Assembly: GCA_020248405.1 (NCBI GenBank)
Contig: JADCHQ010000008.1
Span: 62,001-126,000 of the forward strand
Reading direction: 5' to 3'
Length of the DNA: 64,000 nt
DNA from: Rhodocyclaceae bacterium
Lineage (GTDB): Bacteria; Pseudomonadota; Gammaproteobacteria; Burkholderiales; Ga0077523
Below, piece by piece: positions 45,113-53,721 of this stretch (position 1 is the stretch's first letter; the number at the start of each line of letters is the position of its first letter). The position numbers and the translations under genes are program-made. The notes beneath the pieces are model-generated. The model did not search any database. It was given only the letters and a program-made list of their open reading frames with translations, and was not told where the DNA came from.

Positions 45113-48100
45113 TCAGCCCGCGGGCGTGGCCGCGTCCGGCAGCGGCGCCACCTCCGGTGCGGCCTCGCGGCGGGCGCCCGTGCCGGCCTCGAACAGTTTG
45201 TAGAGGGCCGGCACGAACAGCATGGTGAGGAAGGTGGCGGTGATCACCCCGAACACCACCACCGTGGCCAGGGGGCGCTGCACCTCGGAGCCCAGCCCGG
45301 TGGTCAGCAGCATGGGCACCAGGCCGATGTTGGTGAGCGCCGCGGTCATGAGCACCGGGCGCAGGCGGTGCTGGGAGCCCTCGTAGATGGCCCGGTCCAG
45401 CGGGAAGCCCTCTTCCTTGAGGTGCAGGAAGTGGGCCACCAGCACCACGCCGTTGATCACCGAGATGCCCCACAGCACGATGAAGCCTATGGAGGCGGGC
45501 ACGGAGAGATACTCGCCGGTCAAGAACAGCCCGAGAATCCCGCCGATGGAGGCCTGGGGCAGCACGCTGATCACGAGAATGGCGTACTTGAGCGAGCCGT
45601 AGAGCATGAACAGCAGGAACAGGATGGCCACGATCACGATGGGGATGATCACCGCCAGGGTGCCCATGGCGCGCTGCATGTTCTCGTACTGCCCGCCCCA
45701 AACGATGCTGTAGCCCTCGGGCAGGTCCACCTTGGAGGCGATCTTGTCCTGGGCCTCCTTCACGAAGCTGCCCAGGTCGCGGTTGGCGATGTTCACGCCG
45801 ATGAACATGCGCCGCTGGCGGTTCTCGCGCGAGATCTGCGTGGGCCCGTCGATTACGCGGATGTCGGCGATGCTCTTCAGCGGCACCGTGGCGCCGTTCA
45901 GGGTGGGCACCAGGATGCTGCCGATGGCGTCTTCCGACTCGCGGAACTCCGCCGGGAAGCGCACCACGGCGGCGAAGCGGCGCTGGCCCTCGAACACGAA
46001 GGTGGCCACCTTGCCGGCCAGGGCGGTCTCGATGATGGTGTTCACGTCCGAGACGTTGATGCCCTGGCGGGCGATGGCCTGGCGGTCGATGGTGATGGTG
46101 TAGTACTGCTGGCCGCCCACCAGTTCCACGCGCAGGTCCTTGATGCCCTGCACGGTGCGCAGCACCGCGGCGATGCGGTCGGCCTTGTCGCGCAGCACGT
46201 CCATGTCCTCGCCGAAGATCTTCACCACGATCTGGGCGCGCACCCCCGAGAGCAACTCGTCCACGCGCTGCTGCACGGGCTGGGAGATCATCAGGTCCAC
46301 GCCGGGCAGGTCCTTGAGCTTTTCGCGGATGGCGTTCTCGAAATCCGCCTGCTTCCAGCCCTTGGGCCACTGGTCGCGGTCCACCATGTTGACAATGGGG
46401 TCGGACTCGTTGGGCATCTGCGGGTCGGCGGGGGAGTCGCCGCGGCCCACGCGGCCCATGGCGCCAGAAATGCCGGGCACGCTCATGATGCGCTGCATGG
46501 CCTCGCGCTCCACCTTCACCGTCTCGTCGAAGGAGATGTTGGCGAAGCGGATAAGGCCGGGCACGATGGCCCCCTCCTGCATGATGGGGATGAAGGCCTT
46601 GCCCAGGAAAGGGATGAGCAGCAGCGAGCCGAAGAACGAGGCCACGGTGATGCCCACCACCTTCTTCGGGTGGGCGATGGCCCACCTGAGCATGGGCGTG
46701 TAGGGCCGGCGGATCCAGCGCATCAGGCGCGTGTCCTCCTCGGCGCCGCCCTTCAGGAAATAGGCGCACAGGGCGGGCGTGATGGTAAGGGCCAGGAACA
46801 GCGAGGCCACCAGGCCCAGCGCCAGGGTGACGGCCAGCGGCTTGAACAGCTTGCCCTCCATGCCCTCCAGGGCCAACAGCGGAACGAGCACCAGGATCAT
46901 CACCGCGATGCCGAACATCACCGGCACGCCCACCTCGCCCGAGGCCGCCACCACCATGCGCAGCCGGTCCTGGATGGTCTGGGGGCGTTCGTGGCCCAGC
47001 CGGGAGTAGACGTTTTCCACCACGCAGATGGCCCCGTCGGTGATCAGGCCGATGGCGATGGTGAGCCCGGTGAGCGACATGAGGTTGGCCGACATGCCCA
47101 TGTACTTCATGGCGATGAAGGTCATGAGCGGCGCCACGATGAGCGTGTTGCTGATGATCAGGCAGGAGCGGATCTCGCCCATCAGCAGGAACAGAACCAG
47201 CGTCTTGAGGATGAGCGCCTTGGTGATGACGCCCACCATGGTGGCGATGGAGCCGTCGACGATGAAGGAGCGGTCGTAGAAGGGCTTGATCCGCAGCCCG
47301 CCCGGCAGCAGGTTCTGGGCGTTGATCTGCTCCACCTTCTTCTTGATCTCGCTGGTGATCCGCTTGGCGTTGCCGCCCTTGAGCATCATCACGATGCCCC
47401 CTACGGCCTCGGTCTTGCCGTCCTTAATGAGTGCCCCGTAACGGACCTCGTTGCCGATGCGCACCTCGGCCACGTCGCGCATGTAGATGGGCGTGCCCGA
47501 GATCTCCTTGACGATAATGCTGGAGATGTCGGAGATGTCGTCGATCAGGCCCACGCCGCGGATCAGGTACTGGTCGCTGCCGTGGGGCAGGATGCCGCCG
47601 CCGGTGTTGCCGTTGTTCTGCTCGAGGCGCTGGACCAGATCGTTGACGCTGATGCGGTAGTGGCGCAAGCGGTCGGGGTTTGGCACCACCTGGTACTGGC
47701 GCACCAGCCCACCCAGCGAGTTCACGTCGGCGATGCCCGGGATGGAGCGCAGCAGGGGACGCACCACCCACTCCTGCACAGTACGCCGCTCCATGAGCTC
47801 GGCCTCGGTGAGTTCGCGGTCGCCGTCGTCGGGCTTCTCCAGCGTGTACTGATAGATTTCGCCCAGTCCCGTGGACACGGGGCCCAGCACTGGCACCACG
47901 CCAGCGGGCAGGTTGCCGCGCACCTCGATGATGCGCTCCAGCACCAGCTGGCGGGCGAAATAGGTGTCCACGTCGTCCCGGAACACCACGGTGATGAGCG
48001 ACAGGCCGTTGCGGTTGAGCGAGCGCATCTCGGTCACGCCGGGAATCCCCGTGAGGCCCAGCTCCAGGGGCACGGTGACGAAGCGCTCCACTTCCTCGGG

Positions 48101-48271
48101 GGCCAGCCCCGGGGCTTCGGAGGCCACCTGCACCTGCACGTTGGTGACGTCGGGGAAGGCGTCCAGGGTGACCGTGGGCAGGGTCTTGATGCCGAAAGCG
48201 ACGATGGCGAGGGTGATGACCACCATCACCAGCCGCTGGGCGGTGGAGGCGCGGATGACTGCGTTGATCAT
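45113..48271 (-). CDS. Heavy-metal RND efflux pump, CzcA/CusA family (pump 1)
   Basis: A 1052-residue HME-RND pump, paralogue of the downstream one. The helix-4 motif is AIGLITDGAICVVEN, again with Ala for the first CzcA Asp. FPDVTNVQVQV, GLTGIPGVTEMRSLNRNGLS and the C-terminal ASIGFIVLWGISVINGVVLV are typical. A Pro/Ala-rich cytoplasmic tail ends the protein. It follows the adaptor gene by 64 bases. Pump and adaptor would form a tripartite complex with the TolC-type protein encoded first. Confidence 0.92.
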   Translation of the reverse strand: MINAVIRASTAQRLVMVVITLAIVAFGIKTLPTVTLDAFPDVTNVQVQVASEAPGLAPEEVERFVTVPLELGLTGIPGVTEMRSLNRNGLSLITVVFRDDVDTYFARQLVLERIIEVRGNLPAGVVPVLGPVSTGLGEIYQYTLEKPDDGDRELTEAELMERRTVQEWVVRPLLRSIPGIADVNSLGGLVRQYQVVPNPDRLRHYRISVNDLVQRLEQNNGNTGGGILPHGSDQYLIRGVGLIDDISDISSIIVKEISGTPIYMRDVAEVRIGNEVRYGALIKDGKTEAVGGIVMMLKGGNAKRITSEIKKKVEQINAQNLLPGGLRIKPFYDRSFIVDGSIATMVGVITKALILKTLVLFLLMGEIRSCLIISNTLIVAPLMTFIAMKYMGMSANLMSLTGLTIAIGLITDGAICVVENVYSRLGHERPQTIQDRLRMVVAASGEVGVPVMFGIAVMILVLVPLLALEGMEGKLFKPLAVTLALGLVASLFLALTITPALCAYFLKGGAEEDTRLMRWIRRPYTPMLRWAIAHPKKVVGITVASFFGSLLLIPFLGKAFIPIMQEGAIVPGLIRFANISFDETVKVEREAMQRIMSVPGISGAMGRVGRGDSPADPQMPNESDPIVNMVDRDQWPKGWKQADFENAIREKLKDLPGVDLMISQPVQQRVDELLSGVRAQIVVKIFGEDMDVLRDKADRIAAVLRTVQGIKDLRVELVGGQQYYTITIDRQAIARQGINVSDVNTIIETALAGKVATFVFEGQRRFAAVVRFPAEFRESEDAIGSILVPTLNGATVPLKSIADIRVIDGPTQISRENRQRRMFIGVNIANRDLGSFVKEAQDKIASKVDLPEGYSIVWGGQYENMQRAMGTLAVIIPIVIVAILFLLFMLYGSLKYAILVISVLPQASIGGILGLFLTGEYLSVPASIGFIVLWGISVINGVVLVAHFLHLKEEGFPLDRAIYEGSQHRLRPVLMTAALTNIGLVPMLLTTGLGSEVQRPLATVVVFGVITATFLTMLFVPALYKLFEAGTGARREAAPEVAPLPDAATPAG

Positions 48272-48335
48272 GGGTGCACCGTGGCGTTGTGGCGGGCTCG
48301 GGCGCGGGCGTGCGGACCGGCGGCCCGCCCCCGGC

Positions 48336-49508
48336 TCACTGCAGGTTCTGCTTGCGTTCGTTGTTGAGGTGGAAGGCGCCGTCGGTCACCACCACGTCGC
48401 CGGCCTTGACGCCGTCCACCACCGGGCGCAGGCCGCCCACGTCGGGGGCGAGGTTGACGGGCACGAGCTTGAAGCGCTCATCAGCCTGCTTCACGAACAC
48501 GTGATCGCGGTTGTTCTCTCGCACCACCGCGTCGGCGGGCACCACCAGGCGCTTGACCGGCCTGTCCTCGATCAGCATCACCGAGAGCATGGCCGGGCGG
48601 ATGTCGCGCTCGATGTTGGCCACCTCGGTGCGCGCGGTGACGGTGCGGGTCTCCACGTTCACTGTGTTGCTCACGTACACCAGCTTGCCGTCGATGGTGC
48701 GGTTGCTGAGGGCCGGGATCTGCACCTTCACCACGTCGCCCACCTTCACCAGCTCGGACTGCTTCTCGGGCACCTCCGCCTGCACCCAGACCCGCGACAG
48801 GTCTGCCACCGTGTACACCGCGTCGGCCGGCTGCACCACCTGGCCGGTGGTCACGCGCCGCTCGATCACCGTGCCGGAGAGCGATGCCACGATGTAGGAG
48901 ATGGAGTTCACCTGGCGGTTCTGCTCGAGCCGGGCGATGTTGGGCTCCGACATGCCCAGAACCTTGAGCTGGTCGTGGGCAGCGGAGAGGTCGGCGTCGG
49001 CCTGCAGCAACTCGGTTTCGCGGCGCTGCAGTTCGGCAGCGCCGATGACGTCGGCCTCGAAGAGCTGCTTGGCGCGCTCCGCGGCACGCTCGGCCAGCAT
49101 GCGCGAGGAGAGCGCCTTGAGGAACGTGGACTGGGCTGTGGACAGCTCTGTGGAGTTGAGGATACCAAGCACTTCGCCGCGCCTGACGTTTTGCCCGAGC
49201 ACCGCGCGCAGGTCGGAGATGCGCCCGGTGACGCTGGAGCCGATGCGGGCCACGCGCGTTTCGTCGGCGAACACCTGGGCCGGCACGCGCAGGGTTTCGC
49301 GTACCTCGGTCTCGGCCACGGTCCCGGTCTTGAGCCACTTGGCGGTCTCGGCATCGGGCTTGACCACGAAGGGGTCGGCGGGCGCGGCGGCAGGCTTTGC
49401 GGTCGCGGCCTTCGAGTCGGCCTTGGGCGGTTCGGCCGTGTTCTTGTCGCCGCAGGCGCCCAGGGCGGCGGTGAGGGCGAGCAGGGCGAGCAGGGGGGGA
49501 CGGTTCAT
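48336..49508 (-). CDS. RND periplasmic adaptor lipoprotein (CzcB/CusB-like)
   Basis: A 390-residue membrane-fusion protein. The N-terminus is a lipoprotein signal with lipobox LGAC near residue 18, followed by an Ala/Pro/Lys-rich linker. The barrel-sandwich halves (VTGRISDLRAVLGQNVRRGE and SYIVASLSGTVIERRVTTGQ) flank an alpha-hairpin (about residues 140-195), then the beta-barrel (VQAEVPEKQSELVKVGD). No His- or Met-rich metal-binding N-terminus is seen. Its ATG at 49508 overlaps the upstream TolC-type gene's stop (ATGA). Confidence 0.92.
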   Translation of the reverse strand: MNRPPLLALLALTAALGACGDKNTAEPPKADSKAATAKPAAAPADPFVVKPDAETAKWLKTGTVAETEVRETLRVPAQVFADETRVARIGSSVTGRISDLRAVLGQNVRRGEVLGILNSTELSTAQSTFLKALSSRMLAERAAERAKQLFEADVIGAAELQRRETELLQADADLSAAHDQLKVLGMSEPNIARLEQNRQVNSISYIVASLSGTVIERRVTTGQVVQPADAVYTVADLSRVWVQAEVPEKQSELVKVGDVVKVQIPALSNRTIDGKLVYVSNTVNVETRTVTARTEVANIERDIRPAMLSVMLIEDRPVKRLVVPADAVVRENNRDHVFVKQADERFKLVPVNLAPDVGGLRPVVDGVKAGDVVVTDGAFHLNNERKQNLQ

Positions 49509-50764
49509 CGCGAATCTCCGGGCAGGTCCTTGGCGGTGAGGCGGTCGATCTCGATCAGGGCGGATTGTTTTTCGAAGCGGGCGTTGAGGAAGTCGGCGCG
49601 CACCGAGCGCAGCACGCGCTGGGCGTCCAGCACTTCGATGAAGCCGCGCTCGCCGAAGCGGAAGGCGTTCTCCGCCACCTTGAGGGCGTTTTCCGCCTGC
49701 TTGAGCAGGCCGCCTTCGAAGGCCTGGATCTGCTGGCGCGCCACCAGCAGGCGGCTGTGGTTCACCTCCAGGTCGCCGTTCAGTTCCAGGCGGCGCAGCT
49801 CTGAGGCGGACACGGCCTGCTGGAACTGGGCGGCGGCCTCGCCGATAGGGCCCTGGCGCTGGTCCCACAGGGGGATGGGCACCGCAACGCCGAAGATGCT
49901 GCGGCGCTGCTCCGGATCCTGGTCGACCCCCGCGAACAGGGTGGGGCGCGGCACCCGCAAGGAGCGCTCGGCCTCCACCCGCGCCTGCAGGCGGCGCACG
50001 TCGGCCTGGGCCTGGCGCAGCGCCGGGTAGCGGTCGAGCATCTGCTGGCGCAGCTCTTCAAGGGAGGCCACCGGCACCACGCCGGGCAGGTCGCCCGCCA
50101 CGTCGGTGTCCACGGGCAGGGGCGCGCCCACCAGTACCCGCAGGGTGGCCAGCGCCTGGGTGACCCGCAGCCGGGCGCTCTGCGTCTGGTTGGCGGCCAC
50201 CTGCAGTTCCGCCTCGGAGCGGGTCAGTTCGAATTTGGGGCCTTCGCCCACTTTCACGCGCAACTCGATGCGGTTGCGGATCTGTTCGAGCAGGCGCTGG
50301 TTGTCCAACGCCAACTCGTATTCGGCCTTGCGGCGCAGGACGGTGGAAAAGGCCTGGCGCACATCGGCTCGCACCATAAGGCGCGCTTCGTCCAGAGCGA
50401 AACGACTGCCGGCCAAGCCTTCCTCGGCGGCGCGGATCCGGGGTGCGCGCTGGCTGGGCAGGTCGATGGGCTGGCCGATGCTGATGCTGGTCCCCTGACC
50501 GGAGGAGATTCCAGGCACGCGCGCCCGCACGCCGCCCGAAAGCACCTCCAGTTCCGGGTTGGGGAAGGCGCGCGCGGTGCGGATGCTGCTGTTGGCACGC
50601 TCCACCTCCGCCAGGGCGGTCTGCAGGCGAGGGCTGTAGCGCTCGGCCAGCTCGAGCGCCCGATCAAGGGTGAGGGTCTCGGCGGCCGGCGCCAAGGGGG
50701 CGCAGGCGACCAGCAGCAGCGCGGCGCCCATGCGGGCGCGAAGCATCATCGTTGAAGGCGGCAT
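49505..50764 (-). CDS. Outer-membrane efflux protein (TolC/CzcC family)
   Basis: A 419-residue outer-membrane channel of a tripartite efflux system. The signal peptide is about residues 1-27 (MPPSTMMLRARMGAALLLVA, then APAAE). Two repeated OEP domains are visible, the first from LTLDRALELAERYSPRL and the second from VASLEELRQQMLDRYPALRQ, each with long coiled-coil helices. It is the first gene of the efflux operon and overlaps the adaptor gene. No regulator gene (two-component or MerR) is adjacent. Confidence 0.9.
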   Translation of the reverse strand: MPPSTMMLRARMGAALLLVACAPLAPAAETLTLDRALELAERYSPRLQTALAEVERANSSIRTARAFPNPELEVLSGGVRARVPGISSGQGTSISIGQPIDLPSQRAPRIRAAEEGLAGSRFALDEARLMVRADVRQAFSTVLRRKAEYELALDNQRLLEQIRNRIELRVKVGEGPKFELTRSEAELQVAANQTQSARLRVTQALATLRVLVGAPLPVDTDVAGDLPGVVPVASLEELRQQMLDRYPALRQAQADVRRLQARVEAERSLRVPRPTLFAGVDQDPEQRRSIFGVAVPIPLWDQRQGPIGEAAAQFQQAVSASELRRLELNGDLEVNHSRLLVARQQIQAFEGGLLKQAENALKVAENAFRFGERGFIEVLDAQRVLRSVRADFLNARFEKQSALIEIDRLTAKDLPGDSR

Positions 50765-50917
50765 CAGGCTGGCTCGTCCATGAGTTACTGGGTTGGTGAT
50801 CGACGTGCACGCGTGAACGCGCATCGCGAAATCTGCGTGCCCGGGGCCCACCCTACCGCGCTCGTGGACACCCCGGCGAACGATTGAACGCGCACACGGA
50901 GGGGGTGAAGCACCCCG

Positions 50918-51265
50918 TCAGGCGCGGGGTGGCCGAAACGGCGGTGCCGCGGCTGGCGACTCGCGCCCGTCCGGCAAGCCCTGCGCCCCGCCAACAGCAC
51001 AATACAGCGGAAGAGCGCTGTTCCCTTGGCACACCGGGCCTGGTTGCGTCAGTTCGGGTTGCGCAGACTCCATCTCCGCGACGGCCATCACCGAACTGCG
51101 TTCGTGTGACGGAAAGTCTGTCTGGGCCGCGGGCGCTGCGGTGCACATGACCAGCAGCACCGCAACCAGTCCGGCGCGCAAGACGCGCAGTGTCCACGCC
51201 AATAGATGCGGCGGCGATGCCGGCGTCATGGGCGCCGGGCGTTGTGTTGTTTCCACGAACCTCAT
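50918..51265 (-). CDS. Possible small exported protein upstream of the efflux operon
   Basis: A 115-codon frame with a convincing signal-peptide-like stretch (residues about 27-48: VLRAGLVAVLLVMCTAAPAA), then a Gln/Glu/Ser-rich middle with two cysteines and a Pro-rich tail. No strong Shine-Dalgarno is seen at either possible ATG (51265 or 51229). Small exported genes such as czcI can precede CzcCBA-type operons, but I see no His-rich metal motif. The rest of 50765-51412, including the promoter that the efflux operon must have, shows nothing I can define. Confidence 0.35.
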   Translation of the reverse strand: MRFVETTQRPAPMTPASPPHLLAWTLRVLRAGLVAVLLVMCTAAPAAQTDFPSHERSSVMAVAEMESAQPELTQPGPVCQGNSALPLYCAVGGAQGLPDGRESPAAAPPFRPPRA

Positions 51266-51412
51266 GACCGCACTTTGTCCCGATGGGCTGCGTTAAGTTC
51301 CGACCGGCCGGTGCGGCGGGCCATGGCGGCTGCCCGTGGCTTCCTCCGGGGCGGGCTTCCGGCCGCTTGCGTCGCCCGTTCGCGCCAGGTCGGAGCGCCG
51401 GATACGCCCCCG

Positions 51413-52696
51413 TCAGGCGGGGCTGTGCACAGGCACCACGTAGGGGCCCTCGGGGATGATGGCCACCGCCCGGTCGCCGCTTGCCGCCACAGCGCGCGAC
51501 ACGGCCTGTTCCACCGAATCGGCCAGGGCGACGCCGGTGAGGGCGCGGGCCTGGTCATTCAGGCCGGTGGTGTAGAGCTCCACCCGGCCGGCACGCAGCG
51601 GCTTGACCTGCATCTGGGTCTGCCATTCGTCCACGTCGGCGAAGCGCTTGGGCTCGAGGGAGCGGAGGAAGCCCTCCGGGCCCAGCTCCACCAGGCGGCG
51701 CTGGGCCTCCACGTATTCGGGCGAGCCCATGCCCTCGGAGCACTCCGAGGCGATGACGAGCGTGCCGCCCGGCGCCAGAATGGACAGGGGCGCCACCATG
51801 CCCTTCACCGTCTGGTAATAGGTCTTGTCCAGGGGATAGCCCGCGGCGCTGGTGACCACGGTGCCGAAGCGGCGCGCCACGGGCACCCGGGCGTGGCGCT
51901 GGGTGAAGTCCACCGCCTCCTGGTGGCTCGCCACCAGCTCGCCGGCATTCACGAAGGACAGGTTGCGGTGCTCGTCGAGCACGGTGTTGACGCAGAACAC
52001 CGGCCCCAGCAGGGCGGCGATGGCCAGTTGCTCGCGGTGCAGCGGGTTGCCCTCCAGCACGCAGTTGTCCGCCAGCGGGTGGGCCATGAAGCGATGGGAG
52101 TGGAAGGTGGTGATGGTGTCGCGATGGGCAATGCCGGGGGCGATCACCTTGCGCCCGCCGGAGTAGCCTGCCATGAAGTGGGGCTCCACCAGGCCGGTGA
52201 CGATCTTCACGCCCGCGCCGGTGAAACGCCGGTCGAGCTTCACGGGGGTGCCGTGGGGCGTAAGGCCCAGGTCCTCGTGCTGGGCGTCGTCCCGGGCGTC
52301 GTGGTTTTCCACGCGCACATGGCGCAGCACCCAGGGGTCGCCCACCAGTTCCGCCAGCTCGGCCCCCAGGTTGGGGCGGTGCAGGCCGGTGGCCACCAGC
52401 ACCGTGATGGCGTCCAGGGGCAGCCCGGCAGCCGCGAGGGACTCCACCAGCGGGCGCAGCAGCAAACCGTTGGGCACTGGCCGGGTGATGTCGCAAATGA
52501 GGATGCAGGCGCTGCCGTGCTCCCGGGCGAAGTGCTGCAGGGGCGGCAGGTGGCGGGGTGCTGCCAGAGCTGCGCGCACCGCAGCGGCCGGATCGGGCAG
52601 CACCGGCATGGCCGGCTTGCGGATCACGGTAACCTCCACGTCATCGGGAAGGTCCACGGGAAGCGTGCCGCGGCCGAAACTCAACTCCACGCGCAT
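51413..52696 (-). CDS. larA: Nickel-pincer lactate racemase family protein LarA
   Basis: A 427-residue LarA-family (DUF2088) enzyme. In Lactobacillus LarA the nickel-pincer nucleotide is attached to Lys184 and held by His200, with His108 and His174 in catalysis. Here the matching residues are Lys183 (SGGRKVIAPG), His199, His106 (ATGLHRPN) and His173 (EPHFMAGYSG), so the active site is complete. LarB, LarC and LarE, which build the cofactor, are not in the window. The family racemises or epimerises many 2-hydroxyacids, so lactate is only one possibility. The ATG at 52696 fits the family start. Confidence 0.88.
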   Translation of the reverse strand: MRVELSFGRGTLPVDLPDDVEVTVIRKPAMPVLPDPAAAVRAALAAPRHLPPLQHFAREHGSACILICDITRPVPNGLLLRPLVESLAAAGLPLDAITVLVATGLHRPNLGAELAELVGDPWVLRHVRVENHDARDDAQHEDLGLTPHGTPVKLDRRFTGAGVKIVTGLVEPHFMAGYSGGRKVIAPGIAHRDTITTFHSHRFMAHPLADNCVLEGNPLHREQLAIAALLGPVFCVNTVLDEHRNLSFVNAGELVASHQEAVDFTQRHARVPVARRFGTVVTSAAGYPLDKTYYQTVKGMVAPLSILAPGGTLVIASECSEGMGSPEYVEAQRRLVELGPEGFLRSLEPKRFADVDEWQTQMQVKPLRAGRVELYTTGLNDQARALTGVALADSVEQAVSRAVAASGDRAVAIIPEGPYVVPVHSPA

Positions 52697-52725
52697 GATG
52701 GGCAGGGCCAGTGACAAAGCGCGCG

Positions 52726-52731
52726 ACTATA
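52726..52731 (-). promoter_or_regulatory. Possible -10 element for larA
   Basis: On the minus strand TATAGT lies 30 bases before the larA ATG. No convincing -35 box is seen, so the call is tentative. Confidence 0.3.
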
Positions 52732-52804
52732 GCACCTGGGCAAGGGTAGGGAACGGGGCGACGCCCTGGGCAGCCAAACATGAGAAACCACTTTTAATAA
52801 AATA

Positions 52805-52849
52805 TTTAAGTAATTGTTATTAGAATATATAATTGAGAAAATAAAAGGA
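52805..52849 (+). promoter_or_regulatory. AT-rich promoter and ribosome-binding site of the FMN reductase gene
   Basis: In an AT-rich stretch (about 52790-52850), TTTAAG (52805-52810) and a consensus TATAAT (52828-52833) are 17 bases apart. AAGGA (52845-52849) lies 8 bases before the ATG at 52858. The base composition contrasts sharply with the surrounding GC-rich DNA. Confidence 0.55.
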
Positions 52850-52857
52850 TAATTGCC

Positions 52858-53496
52858 ATGGTTTCCGAGCTTTCTCCCGCAACGCAATCCGCCATTTTGC
52901 CCGGTGCGTCTGTCCGGCTTCTGGCTTTTTCCGGTAGCCTGCGCACCGGCTCGCTCAATGCCCAACTCGTCCACGTGGCAGCCGAGGGCGCTCGCGCCGC
53001 TGGTGCCCACGTCACCGTGGTCGCTCTGCGGGACTACGTCCTGCCTCTGTATGACGCCGACCTGGAAGCGCAACAGGGGTTGCCGGCCAACGTCCGTGCC
53101 CTGAAGGCGCTGTTCATCGGCCATGACGGGTTGCTGATCGCTTGCCCCGAGTACAACGGCTCGCTCACCGCAGTGCTCAAGAACGCGCTCGACTGGGTGT
53201 CGCGGCCCGACGGCGCCCAGTCCGGCTTGCTGCCCTACGAGGGCAAGGTGGCCGGGTTGCTGTCGGCCTCCCCGGGCAATCTGGGTGGGCTGCGAGCCCA
53301 GGACGCCGTGCGCCAGGTGCTGGTGCAAATGGGAACCCTGGTGGTGTCGCGGCGCCTGGCAGTTCCCCGGGCCCATGAGGCTTTCGAGGCGGACGGGCGC
53401 CTAAAAGACTTGCGCGTGGAGGCCGCCGTGCATGCGGTGGCGGCCGAGGTGGTGCGGGTGGTCCGCGGCCTCGGCGGCTCCGGCGCCGGCGACTGA
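52858..53496 (+). CDS. NADPH-dependent FMN reductase (flavodoxin fold)
   Basis: A 212-residue flavoprotein of the NADPH-dependent FMN reductase family (YieF/ChrR/SsuE-like). The FMN phosphate loop is SGSLRTGSLN (about residues 25-34) and the family motif PEYNGSLTAVLKNALDWVSR follows at about 97-116. These enzymes reduce flavin, quinones or metal oxyanions. It diverges from larA, has its own strong AT-rich promoter, and lies 225 bases before the ATP-grasp cassette. Confidence 0.9.
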   Translation: MVSELSPATQSAILPGASVRLLAFSGSLRTGSLNAQLVHVAAEGARAAGAHVTVVALRDYVLPLYDADLEAQQGLPANVRALKALFIGHDGLLIACPEYNGSLTAVLKNALDWVSRPDGAQSGLLPYEGKVAGLLSASPGNLGGLRAQDAVRQVLVQMGTLVVSRRLAVPRAHEAFEADGRLKDLRVEAAVHAVAAEVVRVVRGLGGSGAGD

Positions 53497-53530
53497 AGAG
53501 CACCGGGGTGCCCGGGATGGGCGTCCCGGA

Positions 53531-53540
53531 GGGGGGGGGG
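53531..53540. repeat. Ten-base G homopolymer
   Basis: A run of ten G residues lies in the gap between the FMN reductase and the ATP-grasp gene. Such runs can slip during replication. It is outside any supported gene. Confidence 0.9.
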
Positions 53541-53721
53541 CGTCCGCCACGGTGCGCCACCCGGGAAACGCGCACCGCCGTGGTGCGCCAAGCGGGTGCC
53601 TTGCGCGGTTCGTTGCTGCAAGTGCTTGAACCGTCGTGTCCCCGCGGGGGCGAGCCCTGTGGCACACGGGTTGCACTGCAAGGAGCAAGAAACACGTTCG
53701 ATCTGCCCGAGCCCGGCGCCC

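Noticed and set aside
45083..48367. 1094-codon plus-strand open frame opposite RND pump 1
   Set aside because: It is rich in His, Gly, Gln and Asp with no domain, lies exactly antisense to a clear RND gene, and results from high-GC third-position bias.
53551..53576. Terminator after the FMN reductase gene
   Set aside because: A 7-bp GGTGCGC/GCGCACC stem with a 12-base loop is present but has no T-run.
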